Assembly: GCA_947478535.1 (NCBI GenBank)
Contig: CANJXD010000055.1
Location: forward strand, 1 to 17,952
Origin: Acetobacteraceae bacterium
GTDB lineage: Bacteria > Pseudomonadota > Alphaproteobacteria > Acetobacterales > Acetobacteraceae
Direction: 5' to 3'
DNA: 17,952 nucleotides
Shown piece after piece: positions 9,341 through 16,140 of this stretch. Numbering within the stretch: the first letter of the stretch is position 1; every line of letters starts with the position of its first letter. A program made the position numbers and the translations under genes. The notes under the pieces were generated by a model that did no database searches, was not told the DNA's origin, and saw only the letters and a program-made list of their open reading frames with translations.

Positions 9341-9805
9341 ATCGCCACCGCCCGGATTTTCCCGGCCGAAGCGGCCGCGGTTGCACTCGCGCTTGGCCGC
9401 GCGACGGAAGCGGCGCGGCTTGTCGTCGGCGCCTATGCGGTGGGGGCGCGCCAGGCTGTCGCCGGCGGCGTTCCGGTACCCCTGAAGTACCGGGAAAGGC
9501 CGCGCGTCCAGAACGCGCCCGGGCAGCGGGAGAGTATCGACAAGGCGCGCATCACGATTCTCATGCGCGATCTCGGCGATGATTTCCGCGTGATGGCGGA
9601 TGCGGCACTCGCGGCCTGGGTGCGCAGCGCGACGCATCCGCATCGGATGCCGGGCCATGTCTCCGCCTTCGTCTCGCTCAAGCCCATTGGCGGTATGCCT
9701 GGCGACGCCTCCGCCGATCAGATGGAGGCTGTGGAGGCGCTGGCGGAGCGGATTTCCATCGGGGAACTCAGCGTCAGCCATGTTCAGGACCTGGCGCTGG
9801 TCTGA
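9323..9805 (+). pseudogene. DUF2849 / nitrite-sulfite reductase (CysI) composite remnant
   Basis: One open frame of 160 codons joins two gene remnants. At 9323-9519 it resembles DUF2849, the small protein that usually precedes the reductase in alphaproteobacterial sulfur operons: [26 protein letters not shown] and KYRERPRVQNAP, lacking only about 20 N-terminal residues. From about 9529 it switches to the C-terminal part of the siroheme and [4Fe-4S] hemoprotein: DKARITILMRDLG, then HPHRMPGHVSAFVSLKPIGG, MPGDASADQMEAVEALAERI and a HVQDLALV end. The first 400 or so residues of the reductase, with substrate-binding parts, and an internal stretch of about 50 residues are missing. It cannot reduce sulfite. 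ATG 9323 could start translation, but I see no clear ribosome-binding site. Confidence 0.82.
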
Positions 9806-9908
9806 GGATCCGTTTGAGAACATCGCTTTCGGCTGGCTTGCGGCATGGCGTTTGCTTAATCTTTGCCTCGCCGCGCATCACGCGGCTTTCGCAGGGAGGC
9901 TGCCTAAG
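9806..9908 (+). promoter_or_regulatory. Leader of the NMT1-like binding-protein gene, with a small hairpin
   Basis: This 103-base leader separates the reductase remnant from the next gene. A locally A/T-richer stretch (TTTGCTTAATCTTTGCC, 9851-9867) may hold a -10 element. It is followed by the perfect 6-bp hairpin GCCGCG-CATCA-CGCGGC (9870-9886), then TTTC and the ribosome-binding site GGGAGG (about 9894-9899). The hairpin so close to the ribosome-binding site could affect expression. The promoter itself is not proven. Confidence 0.35.
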
Positions 9909-10937
9909 ATGCGCTCACCATCACGGCGACAGGTGCTTTCGGCTGCACTCGCCGCACCCACGACCATCCTCGCAGCGCCGGCCTACGCCCAGCCGGCCTT
10001 GAAGCGCGTGCGGTTCTGCCTGGACTGGACTTGGCAATCCGCGCACTCCGCCTGGACGCTCGCCGCCGATCGCGGCCTGTTCCGGGAAGCCGGGCTCGAT
10101 GTGCAGATCGACCGCGGCTTCGGGTCCGGCGACACCATGACGAAGGTCGCCGCCGGCACCTATGACATCGGCTTCGCCGACACCAACCTGCTGTTGAAGT
10201 TCAACCATGAGAACCCGGCCAACCAGGTCACCTCGGTCTTCGTGCTGTACGATGCTTCGCCGAATGCCGCGATCTTTCTGAAATCCTCCGGCATCACCAA
10301 GCCGAAGGACCTGGAAGGCCGCAAGATGTCGGTGACGGATGGCGAAGGCACGCGCCTGCTGTTCCCGATCTTCGCCCGCGCCAACCAGCTCGACGTGTCG
10401 AAGATCGAGCTGCTGTCGGTGACAGCGCAGTTGCGCGACACGATGGTGATGCAGCGCCGCGCCGATGCGACGCTGGGCTTCCTGACGACGACGGCGCTGA
10501 ACATGGTGGGAAGCGGCATCCCGCTGCGCGATATCGGCTGGCTGCAATACAACCAGTGGGGCGTGCATCTGTATTCGTCCGGCCTGATCGTCCGGAAGGA
10601 TTTCGCCGAGCGCAATCCGGACGTCGTCTCCGGCTTCATCCAGGCCACCATCCGCGGCCTGCGCACGATGATCGCGGAACCGGCCGCCGCCATCGCCACG
10701 CTGAAGCGGCGCGAACCCCTGATCGACGAGGCGGTGGAGATCGCCCGCAATGAGCTGATCAACGAGGTCGCACTGCTGACGCCGCATGTCCGCGCCAACG
10801 GCGTGTCCAGCGTGGTGAAGGAGCGTTTCGAGACCTCCGCGAAGCAGGTGGCGGAGGCGTTCGGCATCCCGGTCACGCCGACCATGGATTTCACCTATAC
10901 GGACCGCTTCCTGCCGGCCGACCGCAAGATCGTGTAG
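9909..10937 (+). CDS. ABC transporter substrate-binding protein, NMT1/SsuA/THI5-like
   Basis: The product has 342 residues. A Tat signal, SRRQVLSAALAAPTTILA, with cleavage expected after AYA (residue 27), sends it folded to the periplasm. The mature part matches the NMT1 domain: VRFCLDWTWQSAHSAWTLA, ADRGLFREAGLDVQID, GSGDTMTKVAAGTYDIGFAD, and later KPKDLEGRKMSVTDGEGTR. Relatives bind sulfonates, nitrate, taurine or pyrimidine precursors and work with an SsuC-like permease and SsuB-like ATPase; neither is in the window. ATG 9909 was chosen because GGGAGG is about 9 bases upstream and the Tat signal starts there, although the frame is open from 9600 inside the reductase remnant. It is convergent with the amidohydrolase gene, so substrate delivery to that enzyme is only a guess. 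Confidence 0.9.
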   Translation: MRSPSRRQVLSAALAAPTTILAAPAYAQPALKRVRFCLDWTWQSAHSAWTLAADRGLFREAGLDVQIDRGFGSGDTMTKVAAGTYDIGFADTNLLLKFNHENPANQVTSVFVLYDASPNAAIFLKSSGITKPKDLEGRKMSVTDGEGTRLLFPIFARANQLDVSKIELLSVTAQLRDTMVMQRRADATLGFLTTTALNMVGSGIPLRDIGWLQYNQWGVHLYSSGLIVRKDFAERNPDVVSGFIQATIRGLRTMIAEPAAAIATLKRREPLIDEAVEIARNELINEVALLTPHVRANGVSSVVKERFETSAKQVAEAFGIPVTPTMDFTYTDRFLPADRKIV

Positions 10938-10947
10938 TCTCATATCT

Positions 10948-10969
10948 CGCGGATCGACGCCGATCCGCG
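10948..10969. terminator. Perfect hairpin between convergent genes
   Basis: CGCGGATCG (10948-10956), loop ACGC and CGATCCGCG (10961-10969) form a 9-bp perfect stem in the 53-base gap between two converging genes. Its position fits a shared bidirectional terminator. No T-tract follows on either strand, so it may only protect 3' ends. Confidence 0.5.
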
Positions 10970-10990
10970 CTCAACGGTACCCGGCACGCC

Positions 10991-12376
10991 TCAGGCGCGC
11001 CGTCCGAGAATGCCGGCGGGGATGCGGCCCATCGACTGCGCCGCATCCCAGACCCGGCGGATCGCGGCGCCACCCCGGCGCACCACCGCCGCCTCGTCCA
11101 CGCCCTGCACGGCGCGGTCGAGGATCAAGGGCCTGCCATCCACCAGCATCGTGTGCAGATCCGCCGCGACACCGTTCGTCAGCAGCGCCTGCAACGGGTT
11201 CCAAACGGGCTGATAGCGGGCGCCGGACAGGTCGAACATCAGCAGGTCCGCTGTGGCACCGACCGCCAGCGTGCCGAGATCCGCACGGCCGATGGCGGCG
11301 GCACCGCCCGCGGTCGCGGCCCGCAGCATCGCCTCGGCGGAGGCGATGCCACCGCGCCCGGCCTGGAGCTTCGCCAGCAGCGCCGCCGCCCGCAGTTCCG
11401 CCACCATGTCGAGGCCAACGCCATCGGTGCCGACGCCAAGGTTGATGCCGCTTTCCAGAAACCGCGCGAAGGGCACCGCGACGCCGAAGCGGGAGAAGGC
11501 ATAGGGGCAGGACGCCACCGCCGCGCCATGGTCCCGGATCATCGCCAGTTCGACATCGGTTGCCATGACGCAATGCGCCAGCACCGTGCCGGGCCGCAGC
11601 AGGCCGAGGTCCCGCAGATGCTCGATGGGGGATTTGCCGTAGCGCGCGCGAACGATGTCGAGCTCGACCTGGCTCTGCGCGGCATGGATGGTCAGCGGGC
11701 AGCCGAGTTCATCGACGGCGTCGCGGATGCGCGTCAGCAATTCCGGCGTGCAGGTATCCAGCCCATGCGGCCCGAAGCCGACGCGGGTGCGGCCGAGTGC
11801 GCCTTCATCATGCTGGCGATACAGCGCCATGACCGTGTCGAAGCCGGTGTCGGCGGCCGGTGGCGCGGTGATGGGCTTGCCATCCGCCGTCATGTCCATC
11901 TTTGGCGTGGAGAACAGATAGGGGCAGGAATAGGTCCTGAGCCCAAGCCCCCGGCCGCGCGCGATGAAAGCTGCCTGCTGCAACCGCCAGACATCCATGA
12001 TGGTGGTGGACCCACCCTTCATCGTCTCCAGCAGCGCCATTTCCGCGACATCGCCGATCGCCTCGGCGTCCAGCACCTCGGCCGCGATATCGCCGAGCGG
12101 CATCAGCAGGGAATAGACGATGTCGCCCGGCAGCTCGCCATCCCCGATATCATCCGCGAGGCCCCGGAACAGCGGCGCGCTGAAGGCGTGGTTGTGCAGG
12201 TTGACGAAGCCCGGCAGCAGCAGCCCCTGTGGCAGGGCGATGCGCTGCGCGTCCATCGTCGGGCGCTCCGCCACCACATCGGCGATGCGGCCATCCCGCA
12301 CGATGACGAAGCGCTGGCTGCGCAACCCACCCGCGGCATCCCAGACCCAGCCTGCCTCGAGGATCAGCGTGTCCAT
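10991..12376 (-). CDS. Amidohydrolase family protein (cytosine-deaminase/AtzA-TrzA-like)
   Basis: The 461-residue cytosolic protein has a short N-terminal beta-sandwich, a TIM-barrel with metal ligands, and a C-terminal beta-sandwich segment (GTLAVGATADLLMFDLSG), as in chlorohydrolase/deaminase amidohydrolases. Metal and catalytic positions are H61 and H63 (GFVNLHNHAF), H231 (LTIHAAQS), H268 (LAHCV) and D318 (GVGTDG). Most deaminases of this group have HxxE at the third histidine; here it is HAAQ, so the general acid may be missing or different. ATG 12376 (MDTLILEAG) has GGAG about 10 bases upstream; a GTG at 12412 would add 12 residues. It follows the GntR gene on the same strand with an 87-base gap. 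Substrate unknown; a cyclic or linear amide or amidine is the family norm. Confidence 0.9.
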   Translation of the reverse strand: MDTLILEAGWVWDAAGGLRSQRFVIVRDGRIADVVAERPTMDAQRIALPQGLLLPGFVNLHNHAFSAPLFRGLADDIGDGELPGDIVYSLLMPLGDIAAEVLDAEAIGDVAEMALLETMKGGSTTIMDVWRLQQAAFIARGRGLGLRTYSCPYLFSTPKMDMTADGKPITAPPAADTGFDTVMALYRQHDEGALGRTRVGFGPHGLDTCTPELLTRIRDAVDELGCPLTIHAAQSQVELDIVRARYGKSPIEHLRDLGLLRPGTVLAHCVMATDVELAMIRDHGAAVASCPYAFSRFGVAVPFARFLESGINLGVGTDGVGLDMVAELRAAALLAKLQAGRGGIASAEAMLRAATAGGAAAIGRADLGTLAVGATADLLMFDLSGARYQPVWNPLQALLTNGVAADLHTMLVDGRPLILDRAVQGVDEAAVVRRGGAAIRRVWDAAQSMGRIPAGILGRRA

Positions 12377-12463
12377 GCCGCGCGCTCCGTCTGTGCCGGG
12401 GCAGTCTGCCACAGGCGACGGTGCCGACCAGCCCCGTATCGGACGGCCAGTTCGGACCCCGGT

Positions 12464-13147
12464 TCAGACGCCCCCTGGCGCCGCGTAGGGCACGCCCACC
12501 GTGCGCACCAGCCACGCCAGCCGGTGCCGCTGCGCCGCGCGGGCATGGGTGCGGGCGGCGGCCTCTGCCGCGTCGCCATCCCGCGCGCGCAGCGCGACGA
12601 GCAGGGTTTCGTGTTCGGCATGGGCCTCGGCGGCGCGGCCGCCCACCGTCAGCAGGCTCGGCAGCAGCGCCATATGGGCGCCGAGGAGTTCCAGGCTGCG
12701 GAGCAAATAGCGGTTATGGGCGGCGAGGTAGAGCAGGCCGTGCAGGCGCTGGTTCGTCTCCGCCAGGGACCGACCGTCCTCGAACAAGGCAGGCTCGCCG
12801 GCGATGAGCTCGGCCATGGCGCCGATTTCCGTGGAACTCGCGTGCTGCGCGGCGAGGCGGGCGGCCGCACCTTCCAGCACCTCCCGCATCACATAGAGTT
12901 CCACCACCTGCGCGTGGTCGGGGCGCGTGACTGTCAGGCCGCGGCGCGCTTCGTGCGTCAGCAGCCCCTCCGATTCGAGGCGGGCGATCGCCTGGCGGAC
13001 AGGGGTGCGGGAGACGCCGAAGCGGGCGGCGAGGTCGGTTTCCGTCAGCCGCAGGCCGGGCGGCAGGGTCCCGTCGCGAATGGCCGCGCGGATGCGGGCA
13101 TAGGCTTCCTGGCCCAGGTCTCGGTTGGGGGGCATGGGCAGATCCAT
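12464..13147 (-). CDS. GntR family transcriptional regulator, FCD (FadR-type) domain
   Basis: This 227-residue DNA-binding protein has an N-terminal winged helix-turn-helix with the GntR signature (about 12-78: RLTETDLAARFGVSRTPVRQ, then AIARLESEGLLTHEARRGLTV). An all-helical FCD effector domain follows (about 85-215). Candidate metal/ligand residues of FCD are visible: N132 with H136 (NQRLH), H179 (EHETLL) and H201 (HARAA). FCD regulators generally sense small carboxylic acids and repress until the ligand binds. ATG 13147 was chosen (GAGG 6-12 bases upstream); ATG 13135 is possible. It is divergent from tcuA across 104 bases and upstream of the amidohydrolase, so it probably controls both units. 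In Salmonella the tcu operon uses a LysR regulator instead (known). Confidence 0.92.
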   Translation of the reverse strand: MDLPMPPNRDLGQEAYARIRAAIRDGTLPPGLRLTETDLAARFGVSRTPVRQAIARLESEGLLTHEARRGLTVTRPDHAQVVELYVMREVLEGAAARLAAQHASSTEIGAMAELIAGEPALFEDGRSLAETNQRLHGLLYLAAHNRYLLRSLELLGAHMALLPSLLTVGGRAAEAHAEHETLLVALRARDGDAAEAAARTHARAAQRHRLAWLVRTVGVPYAAPGGV

Positions 13148-13251
13148 GCCGCCTCTGTAGCGCAGGCGTCGGGGCGGATGGAACAGCCATATGGACATGA
13201 CTGGATACAGCCGCATACAAGGCGACCTGGAATTCCTCCGGGGAGGGCCCG
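13148..13251. promoter_or_regulatory. Divergent control region between the GntR gene and tcuAB
   Basis: These 104 bases hold the start signals for two divergent units. Two identical ATACA half-sites occur at 13205-13209 and 13215-13219 with a 10-base period, so they lie on the same face of the helix. The palindrome CCATATGG lies at 13187-13194. The ribosome-binding site GGGGAGG (about 13239-13245) sits just ahead of the tcuA ATG. ATACA-like half-sites occur in operators of GntR/FCD proteins, but the inverted partner TGTAT is missing, so an operator is only a candidate. Confidence 0.4.
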
Positions 13252-14649
13252 ATGCCCGATTTCTCCCGCGTCTATGACGTTCTGGTGGTCGGCGGCGGCA
13301 ATGCCGCGCTCTCTGCCGCCATCACCGCCGCTCGCGCGGGCGCCAGCGTGATCCTGGCCGAGGCCTCGCCGCCGCCGCTGCGGGGCGGCAATTCGCGCCA
13401 CACGCGCAACCTGCGGACCATGCATCCCGGCCCGACCCAGGTGATGACGGACAGCTACCTGGAGGAGGAATACTGGGACGACCTCCGCCGCGTTACCGCC
13501 GGCAAGACGAATGAGGAGCTGGCGCGGATGTGCATCCGGGCGAGCCAGCATGCGCCGGATTTCCTGGCGAGCTGCGGCGTGGTGTTCCAGCCATCTCTGT
13601 CCGGCACGCTGTCGCTGTCCCGCACCAACGCCTTCTTCCTCGGTGGCGGCAAGGCGCTGGTCAATGCGCTGTACCGGGAATGCGCCAAGCTTGGCGTCGT
13701 CACGCTGTTCCACACGGAAGTGCAGCACATCAAGGTGGAGGAAGGCTGGGCGACGGAAGCGGTCGTCAGCCATGCCGGCTTCCCCGAGCGCATCCGCTTC
13801 AAGGCGCTGGTCGCGGCCTGTGGCGGCTTCCAGGCCAACCGCAACTGGCTGCGCGAATACTGGGGCGATGCGGCGGACAATTTCCAGATCCGCGGCACGC
13901 CCTATGCCCAGGGCACGGTGCTGAAGGATTTGCTCGGCCAGGGCGTGCAGGAGGTTGGGGACCCCACGCAGTTCCATGCGGTGGCCAATGATGCCCGCGC
14001 GCCGATGGAGGATGGCGGGCTCGCCATGCGGCTGGATTGCGTGCCCTTCGCCGTCGTCGTGAACCGCGATGTCGTGCGCTTCTACGATGAGGGCGAGGAT
14101 GTCTGGCCGAAGCGCTACGCCATCTGGGGCCGCCTCATCGCGCAGCAGCCGGGCCAGGTGGCGCTGGCGGTGACGGACAGCCAGGCGGTGATGAATTTCC
14201 TGCCGTCGGTCTATCCGCCGTTCAAGGCGGACAGCATCGCCGGCATCGCCGAGCAGGCGGGGATGGACGCCGCGAAGCTCGGGAAAGTGATCGACGACTA
14301 CAACGCCGCCGTGGTGCCCGGCACCTTCCAGCCGATGGTCCCGGATGATTGCCACACGCAGGGCCTGACGCCGCCGAAAAGCCATTGGGCGCGGCGCATC
14401 GACCAGCCGCCCTACTACGCCTACCCGCTCCGCCCCGGCATCACCTTCACCTTCCTCAGCCTGAAGGTGGATGACAAGGCGCGGGTGCTGATGGCGGATG
14501 GCAAGCCTTCGGGAAACATGTTCGCCAGCGGCGAGATCATGTCCGGCAACATCCTGGGCCAGGGCTATCTCGCAGGCTTTGGCATGACGCTGGGCACCGT
14601 CTTCGGCCGCCTCGCCGGTGAAGGAGCAGCGAAGCATGTCCGGAATTGA
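13252..14649 (+). CDS. tcuA: FAD-dependent tricarballylate dehydrogenase
   Basis: This 465-residue flavoprotein belongs to the fumarate reductase/succinate dehydrogenase flavoprotein superfamily. The FAD Rossmann motif VVGGGNAALSAAITAARAG (about 11-29), the second flavin contact LRGGNSRHTRN, the ACGGF strand after the middle region, and the C-terminal ASGEIMSGNILGQGYLAGFG are all intact. In Salmonella TcuA oxidises tricarballylate to cis-aconitate, with TcuB re-oxidising the FADH2. Its size and its overlap with a TcuB homologue make the assignment strong. ATG 13252 has GGGGAGG about 7 bases upstream. The last 14 bases overlap the tcuB start, a sign of translational coupling. No tcuC permease is present here. 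Another tricarboxylate or dicarboxylate substrate remains possible. Confidence 0.9.
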   Translation: MPDFSRVYDVLVVGGGNAALSAAITAARAGASVILAEASPPPLRGGNSRHTRNLRTMHPGPTQVMTDSYLEEEYWDDLRRVTAGKTNEELARMCIRASQHAPDFLASCGVVFQPSLSGTLSLSRTNAFFLGGGKALVNALYRECAKLGVVTLFHTEVQHIKVEEGWATEAVVSHAGFPERIRFKALVAACGGFQANRNWLREYWGDAADNFQIRGTPYAQGTVLKDLLGQGVQEVGDPTQFHAVANDARAPMEDGGLAMRLDCVPFAVVVNRDVVRFYDEGEDVWPKRYAIWGRLIAQQPGQVALAVTDSQAVMNFLPSVYPPFKADSIAGIAEQAGMDAAKLGKVIDDYNAAVVPGTFQPMVPDDCHTQGLTPPKSHWARRIDQPPYYAYPLRPGITFTFLSLKVDDKARVLMADGKPSGNMFASGEIMSGNILGQGYLAGFGMTLGTVFGRLAGEGAAKHVRN

Positions 14650-15772
14650 TGCGATGCCGACCGAAGCAACGCCGGTGGAATCCGAAGCCTATCAGGAAGC
14701 CCGCCGCCAGATGGCGGTGTGCAACGCCTGCCGCTACTGCGAGGGCTATTGCGCCGTCTTCCCCGCCATGGCGATGCGGCGGGAGTTCGAGAAGGCGGAC
14801 CTGACGCACCTGGCGAACCTCTGCCATGGCTGCAAGGGCTGCTACCACGCCTGCCACTACGCGCCGCCGCATGAATTCGCAATCAACATCCCGGCCACCT
14901 TCTCCAACATCCGGCAGGAGAGCTACGCGGAATTCGCCTGGCCGCCGGCGATGGGCGCAGTGTTCGAGCGCAGCGGCACCGTGGTCGCGGCGGCCGCGAC
15001 GCTGCTGGTGACGCTGGCGCTGGTGCTGTCCGTCGTGTTGGTGGACCCGGCGGTGCTGTGGTCGTCCCAGACGGGCACGGGCGCCTTCTTCCGCGTCATC
15101 CCGCTGTGGCTGATCAATACGCTGGCCGGCGGCAGCTTCGGCTTCGCGATCCTGGCGATGACGATGGGCGGCATCCGCTACTGGCGCGGCACCGGGCGGG
15201 CGGGCGGCGCGCCGATGGGCGTGGCGCCGGCCGCGGATACCGCGGTGGATATCCTGACGCTGCGGAACCTCGGCGGTGGCGGGCATGGGTGCAACGACGT
15301 GGATGACAGCTTCTCCGCCAAGAAGCGCTGGATGCACCAGGCGATGTTCTACGGCTTCATGCTGTGCTTCGCCGCGACCTCGGTCGGCGCGCTCTACCAC
15401 CATGTGTTCGGCTGGCATTCGCCGCATGCCTTCCTGTCGGTGCCGGTGCAACTCGGCACCTGGGGCGGCGCGCTGCTGTGCCTCGGCACGGCTGGGCTGA
15501 TGCGGCTGAAGGTGGTGACGGACCCGATCCCCGTCTCCCGCAAGGTGATGGGGGGGGAATTCGCGATCCTCGGCCTGCTATTCCTCATCGGCTTCACGGG
15601 TCTGCTGCTGCTGATGGTGCGGCATACCGGCGCCATGGGCTTCATGCTGGCGCTGCATTTCGGCTTGGTTCTGTCGCTGTTCGTGACGCTGCCCTACAGC
15701 AAGATGGTGCATGGCGTGTATCGCGGCCTGGCGCTGCTGCGGAACGCGCGGGAAGTGCGGGCGGCCAAGTAG
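14636..15772 (+). CDS. tcuB: Tricarballylate utilisation Fe-S membrane protein TcuB
   Basis: The 378-residue protein joins a ferredoxin-like N-terminus with two C-x2-C-x2-C-x3-C motifs (C29, C32, C35, C39 and C63, C66, C69, C73), which should bind two [4Fe-4S] clusters, to a C-terminal membrane domain of about six helices containing several histidines (for example ALYHHVFGWH) suited to heme or quinone contact. This is the TcuB/CitB layout: it takes electrons from TcuA and hands them to the quinone pool. ATG 14636 was chosen because AAGGAG lies 9 bases upstream; a GTG 18 bases earlier is in frame but would bury that site. It overlaps tcuA by 14 bases. A possible hairpin lies directly downstream. 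Confidence 0.92.
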   Translation: MSGIDAMPTEATPVESEAYQEARRQMAVCNACRYCEGYCAVFPAMAMRREFEKADLTHLANLCHGCKGCYHACHYAPPHEFAINIPATFSNIRQESYAEFAWPPAMGAVFERSGTVVAAAATLLVTLALVLSVVLVDPAVLWSSQTGTGAFFRVIPLWLINTLAGGSFGFAILAMTMGGIRYWRGTGRAGGAPMGVAPAADTAVDILTLRNLGGGGHGCNDVDDSFSAKKRWMHQAMFYGFMLCFAATSVGALYHHVFGWHSPHAFLSVPVQLGTWGGALLCLGTAGLMRLKVVTDPIPVSRKVMGGEFAILGLLFLIGFTGLLLLMVRHTGAMGFMLALHFGLVLSLFVTLPYSKMVHGVYRGLALLRNAREVRAAK

Positions 15773-15774
15773 GG

Positions 15775-15803
15775 GGCCGTTCATATCGTGGTATGAGATG
15801 GCC
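15775..15803 (+). terminator. Imperfect stem-loop after tcuB
   Basis: GGCC (15775-15778) and TCATA (15781-15785) face TATGA (15792-15796) and GGCC (15800-15803), with a small internal loop and a TCGTGG apex. It starts two bases after the tcuB stop codon. It is too weak for a certain terminator and no T-run follows. Confidence 0.3.
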
Positions 15804-15817
15804 GGTAAGCCGAGGCC

Positions 15818-16021
15818 ATGCCCCGCCGCCCGCGCCTGCTGTCCCCCATCACCCGGACCGCCATCATGCGGGCCGCCGACGTGACCCGTCGCGCCGCCGC
15901 CAAGGTCTGCACCGAAGCACCGATCGGCAGCGCCGAATACAAGGCCTCCGCCCGCGTGCTGGAAGCGCTGGGCAACCTCGCTGGCGTCCTGGGCGGGGCC
16001 GCGCCGAAGACGGGCGGCTGA
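15818..16021 (+). CDS. Small hypothetical protein (67 aa)
   Basis: A short open frame encodes 67 residues beginning MPRRPRLLSPITRTAIMRAA and ending in a GGAAPKTGG tail. It is basic at the N-terminus and is predicted by eye to be mostly helical, with a central piece TRRAAAKVCTEAPIGSAEY. There is no signal peptide, metal motif or membrane segment. GAGG lies about 6 bases before the ATG, which favours translation. It stands alone between tcuB and the thiolase, same strand. I do not recognise a family. In such GC-rich DNA a short open frame can arise by chance, so the gene itself is only moderately likely. Confidence 0.45.
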   Translation: MPRRPRLLSPITRTAIMRAADVTRRAAAKVCTEAPIGSAEYKASARVLEALGNLAGVLGGAAPKTGG

Positions 16022-16140
16022 GGCGAGAGCCCCCCCTTCATCCGCGCTACCGGGACGGCTCTTGCAGCACCTTCACCCAGATGCGATGGGGTGAGGCGGA
16101 GCGGCACGCAGGGTGCGGAACAGCAGGGCGAGACAGGGCG
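16022..16140 (+). other. Intergenic leader before the thiolase gene
   Basis: This 119-base segment contains a run of seven C (16031-16037 region) and a weak stem TCACCC (16073-16078) / GGGTGA (16089-16094). It ends in a purine-rich stretch (AGGGCGAGACAGGG) that can serve as the ribosome-binding site for TTG 16141. No reading frame or strong promoter is seen. Confidence 0.35.

Noticed and set aside
9600..9908. An upstream extension of the NMT1-like protein into the reductase remnant
   Set aside because: The Tat signal and ribosome-binding site place the start at 9909; the extension is a shifted frame of the CysI remnant.
11153..13351. A 732-codon open frame on the plus strand across the amidohydrolase and GntR genes
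   Set aside because: It is antisense to two well-recognised genes and its composition (Arg, Gln, His, Gly rich) is typical of shadow frames in GC-rich DNA.
13045..14637. A 530-codon open frame on the minus strand across tcuA
   Set aside because: It is the mirror frame of tcuA, with no domain and no initiation signal.
15364..16140. A long N-terminal extension of the thiolase frame running back through tcuB
   Set aside because: The extra residues lie out of frame inside tcuB and the intergenic region and do not resemble any thiolase N-terminus; similarity starts at TTG 16141.
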